Assembly (NCBI GenBank): GCA_017613435.1
Contig: JAGADU010000128.1
Coordinates: 1 to 35,585 of the forward strand
Length of the DNA stretch: 35,585 bases
Direction of reading: 5' to 3'
Source of the DNA: Lachnospiraceae bacterium
Lineage (GTDB): Bacteria > Bacillota > Clostridia > Lachnospirales > Lachnospiraceae
Shown one piece after another: positions 15,289-22,250 of this stretch. The notes beneath the pieces were generated by a model, which was not told where the DNA came from, did no database searches, and saw only the letters and a list, made by a program, of their open reading frames with translations. The translations under genes and the position numbers were made by a program. The first letter of the stretch is position 1. Every line of letters begins with the position of its first letter.

Positions 15289-16099
15289 AAAGTTCCTCCT
15301 TAAGATAGGTCATGTATTTAATGTATTCTTCGTCGGTGTTTAAATGCTCGAGAATCATCGGCATGTCGGGATTGATTTCGTTAATCCTCTCGACATATCT
15401 TCTTATGGGGAATTCTCCCTCGCCCGGAGCGCATTCCCTGACCTGAAAAGTATATTCGGGAATAAAATGAATATCTTTGATATGACAGCTTTTGATCTTA
15501 TCGCCCAAAAGTTTAATGCATTCATCGATAAAATCTTCGCTCTTAAAATACCTTTCGGCGGAATTAATCATATTGATTATATCCATATGAACGCCGAACC
15601 TGTCCCTGTCGACATCTTCGAGGAGTTTTAAATATTCTTCGGGTCCGGTCGGATACATCCAGGGCATTGGTTCAAGTGTAAAAAACGTATTTTTGACATC
15701 GGCTTCATCGATAATTTTCCTAACCGAGGAGACGGTTTCCTTCCAAGCGGAATCGGTGAAATTCTCCCTGTATCCGCCGTCCCATCTTTGACCCATGGAC
15801 CCGGCTACATTTACCGCGCATTTTGCATTAAGATAATCAGCAAGTTTAAGCTGCTTTATGCAATATTCGATATTTGCCTTTCGCTCGTTCGAATCTTTCG
15901 AGAGCACGTTTCTCCAGATACCGACTTCGGCTATCGTAAGATTGTATTTGTCCGCGGCTTCTTTGTATTCGTCGATTCTTTCTTTTGAATCGTTGCACGA
16001 AAGCGGAAAAACAACAGCACTGCATCCGAGTTTTATCTGATTTTTTGCCCATTCCTCCGCAGAGGAATGTTTAAGCGGCGAAGAAGTTCCGAGTCTCAT
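15266..16099 (-). CDS. Sugar phosphate isomerase/epimerase-like TIM barrel protein
   Basis: This 277-residue protein has the xylose isomerase-like (AP endonuclease 2) TIM-barrel fold. The four metal ligands expected of the family are visible as Glu in FTLEPMPW, Asp in GVHMDIIN, His in KSCHIKD and Glu in MILEHL. Such enzymes isomerise or epimerise ketoses, keto-sugars and inositol derivatives with Mn or Mg. It has no signal peptide. It lies between the GH10 gene (12 bases upstream) and the alpha-hydroxy acid oxidoreductase (overlapping its end), so it probably acts on a monosaccharide or 3-keto-sugar made by the operon. Exact substrate cannot be told. Confidence 0.87.
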   Translation of the reverse strand: MRLGTSSPLKHSSAEEWAKNQIKLGCSAVVFPLSCNDSKERIDEYKEAADKYNLTIAEVGIWRNVLSKDSNERKANIEYCIKQLKLADYLNAKCAVNVAGSMGQRWDGGYRENFTDSAWKETVSSVRKIIDEADVKNTFFTLEPMPWMYPTGPEEYLKLLEDVDRDRFGVHMDIINMINSAERYFKSEDFIDECIKLLGDKIKSCHIKDIHFIPEYTFQVRECAPGEGEFPIRRYVERINEINPDMPMILEHLNTDEEYIKYMTYLKEELYGLYKTL

Positions 16100-16111
16100 A
16101 TTTTCTCCGAA

Positions 16112-17308
16112 TTAAATAACAAGGGTTAATGGTTCGTTATCATTGATTTTGGCGGATACAAAACTGTCGTCATAGCCTATGCTGTAATCGCCCTTGAATG
16201 CTTCGATATCGATATAGCCTTCGGAATCGCTGACGATTTCGATATCGGTATTCCATTCTTTTTTGATAAGATTCTTAAGCATCGTATAGGAAGGTTTGGG
16301 TGTATTGTCAAGGCGCAAAAATCCGCTCGGAGCCTTAAGCCATGCACCGTCCTTAAAATCCCATGTCGTGATGGCTTCCACAAGGGGATGAGAGAAAAGA
16401 ATTCTGTACATCTCTTCTATCTGCCCGGCCTGTCTTTCTTCTCCCTCGGGATTTGTCGGCCATTCGTCAACCTGCCAGTCATTCAAATCCACGATGTATT
16501 CGGGCATAAGATCTCCCGATATAAGAGTATTCTCGGTAAAATGTATCGGAAGTTTAAAAGAGGAAAATCTGTCCAAAACTTCTTCGAGTTTTTCCCTTCC
16601 CCAATAGCCCTGATGCTGATGGGACTGAATTCCGATGGCGGAAATCGGTACTCCCGCATTAAGGCAGCCGTCGATTAATATTTCATAATTGATTGAAGTA
16701 TTGAAATCGTTTAACAAAAGAGTCGCTTCGGGATTGCATTCATATGCTTTGTCGAATACTTCCTTAATAAGGCCGACTCTTCCTTTTTCCTTGCAGATTC
16801 TTGTAATCGCATTGTCATATTTGTCGAAAATCGGCATAATAACAACTTCATTGATTACATCCCAAATATCGATTACGCCCTTAAATGTCGTGACTTCCCT
16901 CTCGATTCGGTCAAGCTGTTTTTTCATAATCGTGGCATTGTCATATTCCATAAGCCAGTCGGCGCAGACCGTATGCCAGCAGAGAGGATGTCCCTTGACT
17001 TTGACGTTTTTGCTTTGCATGTATTTTGCGGTATTAAGAAGACTTTCCGTATCGGGCGAACCCTCGGTTATCTCATATCCTCCCCAGTAAAAAGGGAGTG
17101 TGCCGTAATTGAAAACATCAAGCCATTTATCCGTAATATCTTTGAAATCTTCGTTCCCCTTAACGTACGGAATAAAATCGAAACCGCCGCATCCGAAAAG
17201 AAAATCATGATTTGTCTGTTTAACCTTTATCGCCTTGTTTGCCACGGGATTCCCCGTTTTATCCGATATTTTTATCCTTTTGTTGACTTTTCTGTGAGAA
17301 ATGTTCAT
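16112..17308 (-). CDS. Intracellular GH10 family glycoside hydrolase (xylanase-like)
   Basis: This 398-residue protein is a glycoside hydrolase of family 10, which cleaves beta-1,4-xylan or xylo-oligosaccharides with retention. The substrate-binding GHPLCWH (106-112), the acid/base Glu154 in WDVINE, and the nucleophile Glu259 in IHFTEN are all present; SHQHQGYW and the late TTWDFKDGAWL also match the family. There is no signal peptide or carbohydrate-binding module, so it should act in the cytoplasm on imported oligosaccharides. The nucleophile context TEN replaces the common TELD. Residues about 1-35 form a short beta domain. AGGAGG precedes the start. It is the second gene of the operon, between the Gfo/Idh/MocA gene and the isomerase. 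Confidence 0.9.
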   Translation of the reverse strand: MNISHRKVNKRIKISDKTGNPVANKAIKVKQTNHDFLFGCGGFDFIPYVKGNEDFKDITDKWLDVFNYGTLPFYWGGYEITEGSPDTESLLNTAKYMQSKNVKVKGHPLCWHTVCADWLMEYDNATIMKKQLDRIEREVTTFKGVIDIWDVINEVVIMPIFDKYDNAITRICKEKGRVGLIKEVFDKAYECNPEATLLLNDFNTSINYEILIDGCLNAGVPISAIGIQSHQHQGYWGREKLEEVLDRFSSFKLPIHFTENTLISGDLMPEYIVDLNDWQVDEWPTNPEGEERQAGQIEEMYRILFSHPLVEAITTWDFKDGAWLKAPSGFLRLDNTPKPSYTMLKNLIKKEWNTDIEIVSDSEGYIDIEAFKGDYSIGYDDSFVSAKINDNEPLTLVI

Positions 17309-17316
17309 ATACCCTC

Positions 17317-18294
17317 CTAATAATATCCGATTTCGGATAATACTCTGTCCATGAGCTTTGCGTTCTTAATCGAAAATTCCTTTGTTACAAAAGGTTTGTC
17401 TCCGTTTAAAATGCAATTTCCGAGCTGCATGACTTCAAGCGAATAGTTCTGAGGATTAAATATATTTCTCTCGATAACGCCGTCTTTTGTATATATTTTG
17501 TAATTCACTTCCCCTTCGGCATTGTATTCGACATCCGATTTGATAAAGCCATCGCTGCCGTGAATATACAATCTGTCGAATCTGGAATCGGTATCCTTTC
17601 CGAGAATCATTCCGACATTAAAAGAAGCTTTTACATCGTTTTTGAATCGAAGAATCGCCGCTGTGTTTATATCGACGTCAAGATCCGAAAATTCCGCAAC
17701 GGCTTTGACAAATTCGACATCGGAATCTATAAGGGAAAGAATCATTGTCGTGCAATAACAGCCCAGATCGTACATCGCACCGCCGCCGAGTTCTTTGTGA
17801 AGTCTGAAATCTTCCTTGTAGCCCTGTGTGACAAAAGCCGATTCGATATAATCGACACTGCCTATGATACCGCTTTCGATATCCTTTTTAAGGCTTGCCA
17901 TATAGGGGCTGTGAAGATAAGCATACGCTTCCATGAGAAAGACACCGTTTTCTTTGGCGGTTTCAAACATCTCTTCGACTTCTCCCGCGTTAAGCGCAAG
18001 GGGTTTTTCGCAAAGAACATGTTTTTTCCTCTTAAGGGCTTCCTTAACCCATTTTATATGAATGTCATTGGGCAGAGGAACATATACTGCCTGAACTTCT
18101 TCATCGTCAAGAAGCTCGTCGTAACTGCCGTACGCTTTTTGAAATCCGTATTCGTCCCTGAATTTTTCGGCTTTTTGAATGCTTCTGCCCGCTATGGCAT
18201 AAAGTTCGCAATTATCCGCCTTTTTCATTCCGGGAATCATTCCCCATCTTGCAATATTGGCGGTTCCCAAAATACCCCATTTGATTTTTTGCAT
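17317..18294 (-). CDS. Gfo/Idh/MocA-family oxidoreductase
   Basis: This 325-residue protein has the N-terminal Rossmann fold with the nucleotide loop GILGTANIARWGM (about 6-18), the family-defining CEKPLAL motif with its catalytic Lys, and the C-terminal sheet domain starting around GGGAMYDLGCY. Members reduce or oxidise sugars and cyclitols, often at C1 or C3, with NAD(P). The start at 18294 is preferred: GGAGGG lies 7-12 bases upstream and the Rossmann fold starts at once; a longer frame to 18363 would add a hydrophobic stretch with no site. It is the first gene of the operon with GH10, isomerase, oxidoreductase and thioesterase, and may produce the keto-sugar for the isomerase. Confidence 0.9.
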   Translation of the reverse strand: MQKIKWGILGTANIARWGMIPGMKKADNCELYAIAGRSIQKAEKFRDEYGFQKAYGSYDELLDDEEVQAVYVPLPNDIHIKWVKEALKRKKHVLCEKPLALNAGEVEEMFETAKENGVFLMEAYAYLHSPYMASLKKDIESGIIGSVDYIESAFVTQGYKEDFRLHKELGGGAMYDLGCYCTTMILSLIDSDVEFVKAVAEFSDLDVDINTAAILRFKNDVKASFNVGMILGKDTDSRFDRLYIHGSDGFIKSDVEYNAEGEVNYKIYTKDGVIERNIFNPQNYSLEVMQLGNCILNGDKPFVTKEFSIKNAKLMDRVLSEIGYY

Positions 18295-18320
18295 ATATTT
18301 CCCTCCTCCGAAAAAATCTA

Positions 18321-18335
18321 TGATAAATATTATCA
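18321..18335. promoter_or_regulatory. Palindrome in the leader of the sugar operon
   Basis: TGATAA-ATA-TTATCA is a perfect inverted repeat 27 bases before the Gfo/Idh/MocA start. An operator is possible. I could not fix a convincing promoter for this operon between here and the terminator at 18405; TATTAT-like -10 boxes occur but without a good -35. Confidence 0.3.
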
Positions 18336-18404
18336 GAAAGACGGATAATACACTTCTTATCATTCGTTATTTTTTTATATCAAATTTTGTTATAAACAAA
18401 ATAC

Positions 18405-18428
18405 GGCCCGAAGAATACACTTCGGGCC
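18405..18428 (-). terminator. Intrinsic terminator of the TIR protein gene
   Basis: GGCCCGAAG (18405-18413) and CTTCGGGCC (18420-18428) form a perfect 9-bp GC-rich stem with a 6-base loop. On the minus strand it is followed by GTATTTTGTTT. It lies 12 bases after the stop at 18441. Thirteen bases of the left arm and loop recur upstream of the same gene at 20659-20671. Confidence 0.8.
18407..18419 (+). repeat. 13-bp direct repeat flanking the TIR gene, left copy
   Basis: CCCGAAGAATACA is identical to 20659-20671 and in the same orientation. This copy forms the left arm and loop of the terminator hairpin. The two copies bracket the TIR gene, with 2.24 kb between them. Confidence 0.5.
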
Positions 18429-18440
18429 TTTGGGATTAAA

Positions 18441-20621
18441 TCAAAAATCAATTAAAATCAGATAACCGGCTATTAATACAAGCACATCCAAAAGGAGTGA
18501 TGCCACCGCCGTAATATGCGTGTGTTTTCTGTATTTGTCCTTGAAGATGTCAAATAAGGCAATCGCAAGTCCGATTACATCCAAACCGGGTATAAAGGAC
18601 ATTACCAGGGCGATTATACCGTATTCGGATTCGGTTCTGTCGGCACGACCTCCCTGCTCTCCGGGAAGGGTCATGTTAATGAGCGATTCGTAATATGCCT
18701 CCGTATTTTTGTAAATACCGGTTAATTTGTTCTGTCCGATATAATAATCGTCATCATGAATTTCGATAATGTTTTGTTCGATTTTCTTGTTTGCTTTAAA
18801 CTCCTGAAGAAGTTTCGAAGCAAAACGACTCATGTCGGAAGCTGCATTTTCCGTGATTCTCTTCAGCTTGTCCAGACTGTTTTTGATTTCGATGGTATTT
18901 TTTAAAATTTTATATCTGATTCTGTTTAATTTGAACGAGTTGTTGCTTCCCATATATACTATTGCGGGAAGCACAACCGTAATAAATCTGAAGAAATCGG
19001 AATTCTCCGGAAATACAGCCGACAAAATCATCATTACAAATACTATCGCGGAGATGATTATGTCCATAATAATATTGTATGAAAACAGTATGGCAGTACC
19101 GAATACAATAATCGGCGCCGTAACAAGAACCGACAACGGAATGACTTTATACGGAGACGCTCCGCTTTCCATGCCGTTTTTTAACATTATTATGGCAATA
19201 ACGTTTCCGATGAAGAACAGTATGGTTCCGATAACAAAAGTACATCTTAAATAGAAATTGTTTACATCGACCTTACCTGCAAGTTTTTTGATATTTTCCT
19301 TTTCCTTAATCGCTTCCTGACCGAATTCGGTCTTATCGAATTCATTAACGTATCTTATGGATTCCGACTCAAGAAGACTGTCGAATTCAATCTGCTCTTC
19401 CATATTCCTTTTGCAGATTTTGGCTATCTCGAGATATTCGTTTTTAAGATCTTCGTCGGCATAATCAATCGCTTTTACAAAATCGGGATTCTGCGCCAAA
19501 TCAATTTTAAGCTGAACAATATTCGACGGAGTGCTCTTTAAACCGTTGAGCATTTTAAGCCAAAATGTTTTTGCCGACTCGGGTTCCTTTGAGAGAATCA
19601 CGTCGATTGTTCTCGCAGCCTTAATATGCTCTCTGGCGCGGACGCTTTGAAGGGCATCTTCATACATTTCTTCGACTGTTCTGACTCTTTCGACCTTATT
19701 CGTTTCGGGAAGAGACTGCTTTTTGGTGATTCTTTTTCTTAAAAATCTTTCGACATTGTCGGCAAGGTTTCTGATTGCACCTTCCTCACCGAGAATCTGC
19801 GCCTGCTTTGTAACGAATGCCCTGGGCAGTTCGTCGGGATCGTCACAGGCAAAAAACATCTGTTTTGTGAGGTCGTCCTGCATCATCTTAAGGAATCTGC
19901 CCCACTCGTTCTTAACCCAGACGGACATGAAATATTCAGCCTTGGTACCGAGAACAACCATGGCTTTCGCGCTCTTTAATGCCGCAAAAATATAAGGTTC
20001 GTAATCAATGCTTAATTTCGACTGAAGCGTGATTTTTGCAAAGAAAACTTTAAATCCCCTGCTTGAAAGATCGAGGAACAATTGCTGAGCGAGAGCAACA
20101 TCTTCGGTTTTTTCTCCCGTGGCATCATCCGTTTCCTTGTAACAGATGAAAACGTCGTAAGGTTTTTCGTTACGCGCGATATTCAGGTAATCGATCTGAA
20201 TTTTGTTTATGTATTCCGCTTCTTTTTCGAGAGATTCTTTATGTTCGGGAGTAGCAAGCTGAAGTGCTTCGGTATAGCAATGATATTCGAGAATACTCTC
20301 TTCTTTTACTCTGTGAAGCGTGGGAATATACTTATCCGAAATCGGATCCGGAACATATTCTATACCGTATTCACAAAGCGTACGATACCAGAGAATATCG
20401 GGTGTGGCAACATTCTCTTCCAGAATATTGTCGTATATTCTGGCAGCATTGTCGAATTCGCGGGCCTGTCTTAATTTATTGGCTCTGTTGAGCTGATTGA
20501 TGTACTTTCCCGCAACATTGGAAATAAAATTGGTCGCACCGCAATACGTGCACTGACAAAGATTTGATTCAACCTTAAGTACGCCACCGCAACACCGGCA
20601 ATTCAAAGCTTCTGTTTCCAT
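18441..20621 (-). CDS. Zinc ribbon-TIR domain membrane protein
   Basis: This 726-residue protein starts with a short zinc ribbon (Cys8, Cys11, Cys24, Cys27) and a helical region (about 40-145, repeat-like). A TIR domain spans about 154-290, beginning KPYDVFICYKETD and containing VFFAKITL and VVLGTKAEYFMSVWVKNEW. Trp235-x3-Glu239 aligns by eye with Trp638/Glu642 of SARM1, the catalytic Glu of NAD-cleaving TIR domains, so NADase activity is possible. A helical linker (about 300-455), about three membrane helices (about 460-560), a second soluble helical part and two C-terminal membrane helices follow. The start at 20621 has AAGGAG upstream; a longer frame to 20672 lacks one. Bacterial TIR proteins often act in phage defence, but no partner gene is adjacent. 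It has its own terminator and is flanked by 13-bp repeats. Confidence 0.88.
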   Translation of the reverse strand: METEALNCRCCGGVLKVESNLCQCTYCGATNFISNVAGKYINQLNRANKLRQAREFDNAARIYDNILEENVATPDILWYRTLCEYGIEYVPDPISDKYIPTLHRVKEESILEYHCYTEALQLATPEHKESLEKEAEYINKIQIDYLNIARNEKPYDVFICYKETDDATGEKTEDVALAQQLFLDLSSRGFKVFFAKITLQSKLSIDYEPYIFAALKSAKAMVVLGTKAEYFMSVWVKNEWGRFLKMMQDDLTKQMFFACDDPDELPRAFVTKQAQILGEEGAIRNLADNVERFLRKRITKKQSLPETNKVERVRTVEEMYEDALQSVRAREHIKAARTIDVILSKEPESAKTFWLKMLNGLKSTPSNIVQLKIDLAQNPDFVKAIDYADEDLKNEYLEIAKICKRNMEEQIEFDSLLESESIRYVNEFDKTEFGQEAIKEKENIKKLAGKVDVNNFYLRCTFVIGTILFFIGNVIAIIMLKNGMESGASPYKVIPLSVLVTAPIIVFGTAILFSYNIIMDIIISAIVFVMMILSAVFPENSDFFRFITVVLPAIVYMGSNNSFKLNRIRYKILKNTIEIKNSLDKLKRITENAASDMSRFASKLLQEFKANKKIEQNIIEIHDDDYYIGQNKLTGIYKNTEAYYESLINMTLPGEQGGRADRTESEYGIIALVMSFIPGLDVIGLAIALFDIFKDKYRKHTHITAVASLLLDVLVLIAGYLILIDF

Positions 20622-20658
20622 TTTTTCTCCTTTTACAAGCCTTATTTCCGGGATAAGC

Positions 20659-20671
20659 CCCGAAGAATACA
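20659..20671 (+). repeat. 13-bp direct repeat flanking the TIR gene, right copy
   Basis: CCCGAAGAATACA here repeats 18407-18419 exactly. It lies 38 bases upstream of the preferred TIR start, in its leader. The 149-base gap at 20622-20770 is otherwise AT-rich, with only weak promoter-like TTGATT/TAATTG boxes on the minus strand. Confidence 0.5.
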
Positions 20672-20770
20672 TATGTTTACAATTAGAATATTAAAATATA
20701 TAAATCAATAAAAAAATACAGTTTTATGAAAAATACCGCCTCTAATGGCATTAATTTCGTGAATTAAGAA

Positions 20771-21460
20771 TCAATCTCCGCCCGTCTTCTTTGCGATGCC
20801 CTTATAAAAAAATATCATATAAGCCAGAATAATCTGCGCGGGGTAATATGTATAAAGACAGATTACGTTTGCAACTCTTCCGACGCCCGAGAAAAGATAA
20901 ATAACAAGGCATACATCGGAAAAGAAAAACAAAACCGTTGCAAGGGCGATAACCGACGAAAAGGCGGTTTTTAACGAGAAGGCATTTGCGACGGCTTTTC
21001 CCGTCATAAAGGATATTATTACGGAATATATTACGCAAACGGCTTTGACATTTAAGGAATCAAGATTCATTCCCGGGAAAAGGAACAAAACCGAAAGCGC
21101 AAAGATAAACAAAACAAGGGTGAAAACAATATCCTTTGCACGGTATCCGTTTAAAAAGTTCTGTGCGAAAAAATAGAAAACATGGCACATTGCAAAAACA
21201 ATCGCGCCGAGTATAAAGTCGAACTGAAGCATTACATCCGCAATCATCGCAAGGAAAAGGCCGATGAAAACAAATATGCAGAATGCGATTTTGCCTTTTT
21301 TTGCTTTAACCGAATACAAAAGATTGAAAAATCCGACAAGCATAAAAGCAAAGCTTCCCATGCCTTTAAACAATACTTTGCCGGTGAGAAGAAAAAGCGT
21401 ACAACCGCACAGGGCGAGGGCAGACAATATAATATTGACCGTGATAATGGATTTTTTCAT
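20771..21460 (-). CDS. YhhN/TMEM86 family membrane protein (lysoplasmalogenase-like)
   Basis: This 229-residue protein is almost entirely hydrophobic with about eight membrane helices. It carries the marks of the YhhN family: FLAMIADVMLQ in the middle, GAIVFAMCHVFYF, and the late FFFSDVCLVIYLF, each with the conserved polar residues (Asp, His, Ser-Asp) expected of the active site. Characterised relatives hydrolyse the vinyl-ether bond of lysoplasmalogens, and many anaerobic Clostridia contain plasmalogens, so that role is plausible but unproven. It lies 10 bases after the ArsR-type repressor on the same strand and is probably co-transcribed with it, an unexpected place for a lipid enzyme. Confidence 0.8.
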   Translation of the reverse strand: MKKSIITVNIILSALALCGCTLFLLTGKVLFKGMGSFAFMLVGFFNLLYSVKAKKGKIAFCIFVFIGLFLAMIADVMLQFDFILGAIVFAMCHVFYFFAQNFLNGYRAKDIVFTLVLFIFALSVLFLFPGMNLDSLNVKAVCVIYSVIISFMTGKAVANAFSLKTAFSSVIALATVLFFFSDVCLVIYLFSGVGRVANVICLYTYYPAQIILAYMIFFYKGIAKKTGGD

Positions 21461-21470
21461 GTAAACAGTA

Positions 21471-21839
21471 TTAAATGTTGGGACATTTAATTTTCATTAC
21501 TTCCTCTATCATACCGTGCAAAAGTCGGGCTTCTTCGGTATCGGCCGCTCTGTAATAAACTTCTTTGCCCTCTCTTCTGCTGACGATGAGACCGCTGTTT
21601 TTAAGAGGTCTTAAATGATGCGAAACCGCGGGCGAAGACATTTCCAAAATGGCGGAAATATTGATGACGCATTCTTCGTAATGGCATAAAAGCCAAAAAA
21701 TCCTGATACGCGTCGGATCCGAAAGCTGCTGAAAAATATCCGCGACGGTTTCGAAACTGTTTTCGTTCGAAAGATTGTTTTTCAGTTTTTCTATGCTCTT
21801 CTCTTCGCCGTGTTCGTGCGGCAAAACAAATTCAGCCAT
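21471..21839 (-). CDS. ArsR/SmtB-family metal-responsive repressor
   Basis: This 122-residue winged-helix protein has the typical LSDPTRIRIFWLL start of the fold (39-51), the recognition helix SSPAVSHHLRPLKNSGLI (68-85) and the wing SRREGKEVYYRA. Candidate metal ligands are His8/His10 at the N-terminus, Cys52 and Cys57 around the alpha-3 helix, and Asp100, His108 and Glu111/112 in the last helix, but neither the full alpha-3 CxC nor the full alpha-5 pattern is present. The start at 21839 has GAGGA upstream and is preferred to 21851. It is divergent from the HMA/P-type ATPase genes, so it should repress both sides and respond to Zn, Cd or Pb. Confidence 0.9.
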   Translation of the reverse strand: MAEFVLPHEHGEEKSIEKLKNNLSNENSFETVADIFQQLSDPTRIRIFWLLCHYEECVINISAILEMSSPAVSHHLRPLKNSGLIVSRREGKEVYYRAADTEEARLLHGMIEEVMKIKCPNI

Positions 21840-21884
21840 AAAAGTCCTCAAATCCGAAAATTTATTATATAAACAACCATAAAA

Positions 21885-21913
21885 ATACTAACATGAATAC
21901 GGTAATAAATCAA
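21885..21913 (-). promoter_or_regulatory. Candidate promoter of the ArsR/YhhN operon
   Basis: On the minus strand TTGATT (21908-21913) and TAGTAT (21885-21890) have 17-base spacing. A second, perfect TATAAT is closer to the gene (21864-21869) but has a poor -35 (GTTAGT), so the true start point is uncertain. Confidence 0.4.
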
Positions 21914-21935
21914 ATAAACAAATTCAAAATGATGC

Positions 21936-21964
21936 TTGACAAAGGGAAATTTCCATTGTATGAT
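21936..21964 (+). promoter_or_regulatory. Strong sigma-A promoter of the metal efflux genes
   Basis: TTGACA (21936-21941) matches the consensus -35 exactly and TATGAT (21959-21964) matches the -10 in five of six, with 17-base spacing. It lies 50 bases before the HMA gene. A strong core promoter is as expected for a repressor-controlled resistance operon. Confidence 0.8.
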
Positions 21965-21974
21965 TTATTCAACG

Positions 21975-21992
21975 ATTAAACGATTGCTTAAT
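21975..21992. promoter_or_regulatory. Candidate ArsR-family operator
   Basis: ATTAA-ACGATTGC-TTAAT is an imperfect palindrome with 5-bp arms placed 10 bases after the -10, over the expected start of transcription. ArsR/SmtB repressors bind AT-rich 12-2-12-type palindromes at such positions. The centre is not symmetrical, so the call is tentative. Confidence 0.4.
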
Positions 21993-22013
21993 TGTTTATT
22001 TTAGGAGGTTAAT

Positions 22014-22232
22014 ATGAAAAAATCATACAATATCGAAGTTGACTGCGCCAACTGCGCAAATCTGATGGAGGATGCGACAAACAAAACCGAAGGCATCAAA
22101 AAAGCCACCGTAAATTACATGACACAGAAAATGATTGTTGAATTCGAAGATGATGCCGATGAAAAGATTGTTATGAAAAACGTTCTTAAAAACTGCAAAA
22201 AAGTCGAGGATGACTGCAATATAGAAATCTGA
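22014..22232 (+). CDS. Free-standing HMA-domain metal-binding protein
   Basis: This 72-residue protein is a single heavy-metal-associated domain. The CANC site (Cys11, Cys14) sits after a first beta strand, as in CopZ-like chaperones and the N-terminal domains of P1B ATPases, and the babbab pattern is complete. Two further Cys (about 56 and 68) and an acidic stretch near the C-terminus are unusual. The consensus MxCxxC is VDCANC here, a variant with Asp before the first Cys that also occurs in Zn/Cd/Pb-type HMA domains. An AGGAGG site lies 7 bases upstream. The downstream ATPase lacks its own HMA domain, so this protein may act as its detached regulatory or delivery domain. Confidence 0.88.
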   Translation: MKKSYNIEVDCANCANLMEDATNKTEGIKKATVNYMTQKMIVEFEDDADEKIVMKNVLKNCKKVEDDCNIEI

Positions 22233-22250
22233 TCAAAGATGAGGTCATAC

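Noticed and set aside
17560..18348. Long open frame (262 codons) on the plus strand opposite the Gfo/Idh/MocA gene.
   Set aside because: It lies almost wholly within a gene with clear family motifs on the other strand, has no ribosome binding site or recognisable protein, and is explained as a shadow of its codon bias.
20641..20671. Small hairpin in the TIR gene leader (CTTAT/ATAAG around TTCCGGG), considered as a riboswitch or attenuator.
   Set aside because: Only a 5-bp stem with no T-run and no match to a known riboswitch core.
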